IMG/VR virus record: IMGVR_UViG_3300030107_006445
Location: 1 to 51,275 of that record
Length of the DNA: 51,275 nt
Reading direction: 5' to 3' (one strand)
Source of the DNA: a virus
The stretch's first letter is position 1. Every line of letters starts with the position of its first letter. Position numbers and translations under genes: made by a program. Positions 47,992 through 51,275 of the stretch are shown here, in pieces. A model generated the notes under the pieces. It worked only from the letters and a program-made list of their open reading frames with translations, was not told where the DNA came from and searched no databases.

Positions 47992-48145
47992 AGAACCAAC
48001 CTATTGCTTCTGCGTTCTGTTGAGCGACAAATGTAGAAGCGTCCTGAGAAAAGCTGTCTCGGCCGAACTTGTCTCGCAATACTTGATTAATCGTGTTTGC
48101 CCAAAATTTTTGATAATTTTCTGGTGCGTCTGGTAAATTTATCAT
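47984..48145 (-). CDS. Small protein of 53 residues between tail genes
   Basis: ATG 48145 overlaps the stop of the tail hub gene (ATGA), and TAA is at 47984. Sequence MINLPDAPENYQKFWANTIN, then QVLRDKFGRDSFSQDASTFV and a tryptophan end, GWFFG. It reads as a compact amphipathic helix pair. The tight coupling on both sides supports it as real. Function unknown. Confidence 0.55.
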   Translation of the reverse strand: MINLPDAPENYQKFWANTINQVLRDKFGRDSFSQDASTFVAQQNAEAIGWFFG

Positions 48146-50037
48146 CTGCCACCGTCCTGTTTAGCATTGATTCTTATTTCACCTAGTTCCCAACTGTCTG
48201 AAGATCCGGAGCTAGAAACTTTAAATTTCATCTGGCGACCTTTAGCTCTCACACTCACTTTTCCTGTCGAACTTGTGAAGTCAAATGGCCCTTTAACAAC
48301 AGCGGTTGAAGAAGGATACTTTTTAGAAGTTGCTGTTATGTTTAGAGTTGTGTCTGCTGACATTGTTGCATCCGGGACTATTTTATCAACAAGAAAAATA
48401 GAATCTCCTCCCTGAGATAACTCTAAATAGCTGCTTTCTATATATGAACTCATCGCATCTCCCGCAGCATCTGTACCAGATTCCTGATTATATAATACGC
48501 CAGAGCTGTTAAAAGAGAAAGGAACCTGTCTTGGGCCAAAAGAGTCTGACCAGCAAGTCCTGTCCATAGCCCCAACAGACCATAAATTCTCTGCATAATT
48601 AAACATAACATAGCTGTCTGGTTCAGGATCTGAAGTGTCGGAATTGTCTGTGCTTACATAAAACCACATAACTTCATTGAATTCCTTGTTGTGAGCTGCA
48701 AAACTTTTATCTATATAGTCTCTCTGTATCCTGTCAAAAACATAATGCCTAACAGGACAAGATATTTCTTGCACTCCGCCAGAAAAAGCAAAAAAGTTAG
48801 ATTTGCCCATCCAATAAACTATCCCATCAACATCAATAGCTGTATTTTTGCCGCCAACTCCGCAGTTTGTCGCTAAAAGTTGAAAACTAAAAACGAAAGG
48901 TGGGCCGACAAAAGCCATTCCATAAACACCTTCGTCAGTGCCTATGAATGTCTGGTTACGAGTTGGAAGAGCACAGACAATTTTGGTGCCAACTTCTAAT
49001 CTTTGATCACCTGATGTGTTGGTTGTTGTTGGAGTCCAATCTACAAAGTCTTCCTGATCTGACCACCTCACAAGCATCGGATCCATGACCGAAGTCCCTA
49101 ATGTATTGACGCCAGCGCATATAAAATGTCGGTCTGGGAAAGAAACTGATGTCACTCTGGCAGCAACTGGGACGTTAGAGGCTCCAGATTCTGCGGAAAC
49201 AAGTGTTGCTCTATTACCAATTCCACCTGACGTGTCCCAATAATAAAGATCGTGTCCCCTTACTGTTGCAAGAAGATCTTCTCCCCAAAGATTAAGGCTC
49301 CATTGGCTATTCTCTGCTTTCACGTCTGATTCGTCAGTAGACCGAGCTGTGCCCCATGTAGAGCCTCCCCATCCGCCAACACCCCAACCAAGAGCAGCAA
49401 CAGCAGTCTGGACTCCTAATCCGTCTGAGTTGCCAATCAGATATTTTATAGACGTTGTGCCTCCGCCTGATGCAGTGCTTGTCGCGGCAGACTCTAGCGT
49501 TATTTCATAACTGTTTGCATTAACAACTTTCGTTATCTGATGCCCTTTGTATTGATTAAGAGTGTCTGTGGTTACACCACCAACTGCCGAAGCAGCACTG
49601 ATAACCACCCAATCGCCAACCGAAGCTCCGTGCGACGTGTCTGCTATGGTAACAGTTGTTGAGCTTGCTGTTGTTATTGGGTTACTGAGTCCGGCTTGCG
49701 TTGCTCTTAAAGGAGTTATGTCATACAAATAACCGTTCTTGAGTATATATAAATGGTCAGAAGTTCCTATAGCCATATAATCTTCTGAATCACTTACCGC
49801 TCTCCAGAAAACTAAATTTCTGGCTGGATCCTGCAGCGTCATCTCAGTTGTTGAAACTGCACCAGCCGTAGTCAGACCATAAATTATTTCTTTCGTCCAG
49901 CCGCCCAGCTTCTGTGGATATCCATTAACAAACCTTATCAAGTCACTATCTGTCCAATATGGACCAATAAGACCCGAAGAATATTCAGTGGTGTCTTTTA
50001 CAACACCACCTTTTATTTTCAATGGTACCAGAGGCAT
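48142..50037 (-). CDS. P22 gp10-like tail hub / DNA-stabilisation protein
   Basis: A 631-residue protein. The N-terminus MPLVPLKIKGGVVKDTTEYS, then SDLIRFVNGYPQKLGGWTKE, matches the gp10 family of podoviral stabilisation proteins, which close the tail tube after packaging. The body is beta-rich with a propeller-like run of strands (DHLYILKNGYLYDITPL; GTDEGVYGMAFVGPPFVFSF), and the C-terminal half holds DSYVMFNYAENLWSVGAMDR. The length fits gp10-like hubs of marine phages. It follows the lysis genes in transcription order. The fibre at the left edge would attach near it. Confidence 0.72.
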   Translation of the reverse strand: MPLVPLKIKGGVVKDTTEYSSGLIGPYWTDSDLIRFVNGYPQKLGGWTKEIIYGLTTAGAVSTTEMTLQDPARNLVFWRAVSDSEDYMAIGTSDHLYILKNGYLYDITPLRATQAGLSNPITTASSTTVTIADTSHGASVGDWVVISAASAVGGVTTDTLNQYKGHQITKVVNANSYEITLESAATSTASGGGTTSIKYLIGNSDGLGVQTAVAALGWGVGGWGGSTWGTARSTDESDVKAENSQWSLNLWGEDLLATVRGHDLYYWDTSGGIGNRATLVSAESGASNVPVAARVTSVSFPDRHFICAGVNTLGTSVMDPMLVRWSDQEDFVDWTPTTTNTSGDQRLEVGTKIVCALPTRNQTFIGTDEGVYGMAFVGPPFVFSFQLLATNCGVGGKNTAIDVDGIVYWMGKSNFFAFSGGVQEISCPVRHYVFDRIQRDYIDKSFAAHNKEFNEVMWFYVSTDNSDTSDPEPDSYVMFNYAENLWSVGAMDRTCWSDSFGPRQVPFSFNSSGVLYNQESGTDAAGDAMSSYIESSYLELSQGGDSIFLVDKIVPDATMSADTTLNITATSKKYPSSTAVVKGPFDFTSSTGKVSVRAKGRQMKFKVSSSGSSDSWELGEIRINAKQDGGR

Positions 50038-50561
50038 TAAACATACTCTCCTGACTGTAATCCTAATCCAAAACTACAAGTCTCGTCATTCCTTCTTAAC
50101 CAGCCTTTGCCAAAAGTATCAAAAGTTGATAGTCTTTGGTAAAAGCTCTTTCTTTCTTCTGAAAGATTCAGTATAACATTTTCCGGATCACAATCGTGTG
50201 TTTTCTTTACAGTGATTGGTCCAATGACACCATCGTCTGTCACTCCTACGATTCTTTGCAATGCCTTGCTCGCCCTAGAAACACCTGAGTTCACCGACCA
50301 ATCAAAAACTGAAAAATCAACTCCATTGGGCAAATCGTCACCTTTCACCTTGTCCCAGTAATTTTCCTTGTAGATGTTTCGGACATCCCCAATTTCCATG
50401 TCCTTCATTTCTTGTTCTGTTGCTGGTCTGCCTAGATATTTCTCGTAAACTTTTTGAGTGATGCCCATGTTTGTACGACCTCCTGGATCGTCAGGATGAT
50501 TTACATAGCCACCTTCGTGCTCCAAAACTTTGTCCAAGCTCTTTGCGAAATTTTCTTTCAT
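50037..50561 (-). CDS. Endolysin, glycoside hydrolase 108 type lysozyme
   Basis: A 174-residue protein. The first domain shows the GH108 mark VLEHEGGYVNHPDDPGGRTN with Glu16 as the catalytic acid, then MGITQKVYEKYLGRPATEQE and NIYKENYWDKVKGDDLPNGV. The C-terminal part (RIVGVTDDGVIGPITVKKTH) resembles the second half of the fold, including a DG-x-IGP-type turn of peptidoglycan-binding modules. No signal peptide is present, so release depends on the holin next to it. It would cut the glycan backbone at lysis. Confidence 0.85.
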   Translation of the reverse strand: MKENFAKSLDKVLEHEGGYVNHPDDPGGRTNMGITQKVYEKYLGRPATEQEMKDMEIGDVRNIYKENYWDKVKGDDLPNGVDFSVFDWSVNSGVSRASKALQRIVGVTDDGVIGPITVKKTHDCDPENVILNLSEERKSFYQRLSTFDTFGKGWLRRNDETCSFGLGLQSGEYV

Positions 50562-50935
50562 TATTTTTTGAACCCTTTTATGCCGCGAATCCCAAACGAT
50601 GCCGCAATGCTAGCATACATAGCATATGTAAACCAATCAGGAGCAACCTCTAACGCTGCAAAACCTTCCGCAATATATGGCCTACACCAAGGAACGAACG
50701 ATAACGCTATTATTGCAATAAATAAAATAGTCCATGCTTCGTCTTTCCAACTGTCTTGGCTTGCTTCAGCCATAATCTTTTCCCAGCCAGCCTCATGCGT
50801 AGCAGCAACTTTCATCACTTCTGCTTCTGCTTCTGCCCTAGCTATGGTTGCTTTTGCTTTGGCCTTTGTTTTTTCAACACGACCCTCTACAAAAGTATTT
50901 GCTAGGTTTGCTATCGGTCCAAGAAAATTTAACAT
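50561..50935 (-). CDS. Holin, GTA-type three-membrane-span family
   Basis: A 124-residue protein. Residues 15-60 form an Ala/Lys/Glu helix (KTKAKAKATIARAEAEAEVM); then WKDEAWTILFIAIIALSFVP forms a clear membrane helix, and YAMYASIAASFGIRGIKGF a second. This matches the holin family found in gene transfer agents and marine phages (Pfam GTA_holin type). It lies directly upstream of the lysozyme and would let it out at the set time. I count two clear and one possible membrane segments. Confidence 0.75.
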   Translation of the reverse strand: MLNFLGPIANLANTFVEGRVEKTKAKAKATIARAEAEAEVMKVAATHEAGWEKIMAEASQDSWKDEAWTILFIAIIALSFVPWCRPYIAEGFAALEVAPDWFTYAMYASIAASFGIRGIKGFKK

Positions 50936-50943
50936 TTTATCTC

Positions 50944-51084
50944 CTAAACAAGTCTGTCGATGCGATTGCCCTTACAGGGTCGTTCAACTTCCTTTTTCTG
51001 CTCCATCTGCTCAGGTGGTCGGACAGGCTCCTGTCTTTGCACAGGAACAATTGGCTTATTGGTTACACCACTCACTTCGCTCAT
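50944..51084 (-). CDS. Small proline-rich protein in lysis cluster, 46 residues
   Basis: ATG 51084 overlaps the stop of the preceding membrane gene (ATGA), and TAG is at 50944. Sequence MSEVSGVTNKPIVPVQRQEP, then VRPPEQMEQKKEVERPCKGN and a short end. It is Pro- and Glu-rich, like the outer spanin or a linker, but it has no signal peptide or lipobox. The position between a membrane protein and the holin suggests a lysis role; function is otherwise unknown. Confidence 0.48.
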   Translation of the reverse strand: MSEVSGVTNKPIVPVQRQEPVRPPEQMEQKKEVERPCKGNRIDRLV

Positions 51085-51275
51085 TTTTTACTCATCCAAG
51101 CAGTTACACCCATATAAGCTCCAACAACACCAGCTAGGGCAATATAAAATAACCCTAACAAATCAGATAATGCGCTAACACGGGAGTCTGGTATGACCGG
51201 AGTAAATAACAGAATAGTCCCCATAATCATAGCAGCCATTGCTACCCAAGCCATTTGCTTCTGGGCTTCACTTTT
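51081..51275 (-). CDS. Small membrane protein, two helices (5' end cut by right edge)
   Basis: A frame of 64 codons plus stop, open at the right edge, so the start lies outside. The visible text has AWVAMAAMIMGTILLFTPVI as a membrane helix, then LLGLFYIALAGVVGAYMGVT as a second and a KK end. It is coupled to the next gene by ATGA. It may be a second holin-like or pinholin protein of the lysis cluster. Size beyond the edge is unknown. Confidence 0.6.
   Translation of the reverse strand, partial: KSEAQKQMAWVAMAAMIMGTILLFTPVIPDSRVSALSDLLGLFYIALAGVVGAYMGVTAWMSKK

Noticed and set aside
1-51275. Integrase or repressor for lysogeny
   Set aside because: No tyrosine or serine recombinase motif and no clear helix-turn-helix repressor was seen in any frame; absence is limited to this window.

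Overview
This window is most of the genome of a tailed double-stranded DNA phage, probably a podovirus of a marine alphaproteobacterium. The neck and tail genes resemble those of P22-like podoviruses: a P22-type portal with a long helical tail, a gp4-like neck protein, a gp10-like tail hub and several large helical internal or ejection proteins. No tape-measure or sheath gene is visible. Genes driven by recognisable promoters carry an extended ribosome binding site, AGAAAGGA, which matches the CCUUUCU 3' tail of alphaproteobacterial 16S rRNA. Many small proteins and structural genes have the look of marine phage families. No integrase, excisionase or repressor was seen, so a lytic lifestyle is likely. 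No phage RNA polymerase, tRNA, insertion sequence or CRISPR array was seen.

Layout. Positions 1-23,456 read on the minus strand. In transcription order they hold three small genes, a block of 'tagged' paralogues and ADP-ribosyltransferase-like proteins (17,968-22,320), the terminase pair, the portal, a second group of possible internal virion proteins including another ADP-ribosyltransferase-like protein, a GroES-like co-chaperonin, the scaffold, the major capsid protein, decoration-like proteins, neck adaptors and the start of a tail fibre cut by the left edge. Positions 23,615-41,342 read on the plus strand and hold early and replication genes. These include a putative single-stranded DNA-binding protein, an archaeo-eukaryotic-type primase, a UvrD/Rep-like helicase, an FAD-binding oxidoreductase-like protein, ThyX thymidylate synthase, a HAD phosphatase, a MazG-like protein, a DnaQ-like exonuclease, a DnaE-type (family C) polymerase, a SNF2-like helicase and a VRR-NUC nuclease. 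Positions 41,389-51,275 read on the minus strand again and hold ejection or internal virion proteins, the gp10-like tail hub, a GH108 lysozyme, a holin and a small membrane protein cut by the right edge.

Regulation. A family of nearly identical sigma70-like promoters drives genes on both sides of the switch at about 23.5 kb. Each has TTTACT or a close variant, a 17-bp spacer that usually contains GGCCA or GCCA, and TATACT or GATAAT. Two of them diverge from the 23,485-23,582 interval. Because the structural operon has few other visible promoters, it may be read through from the promoter at 23,017-23,045.

Most unusual content. At least seven proteins in the structural block begin with a shared N-terminal module: a short basic amphipathic helix, often followed by DPKRR-x-ILKGTAAxGALAALPKGAK. 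Two of them carry ADP-ribosyltransferase-like folds. They could be a modular set of virion-packaged effectors sorted by a common leader. This is an inference that virion proteomics could test. Also notable are the self-contained alpha plus epsilon replicase with a TOTE-like primase, a structured RNA element ahead of the primase, and a nested pair of small overlapping reading frames near 8.7 kb.
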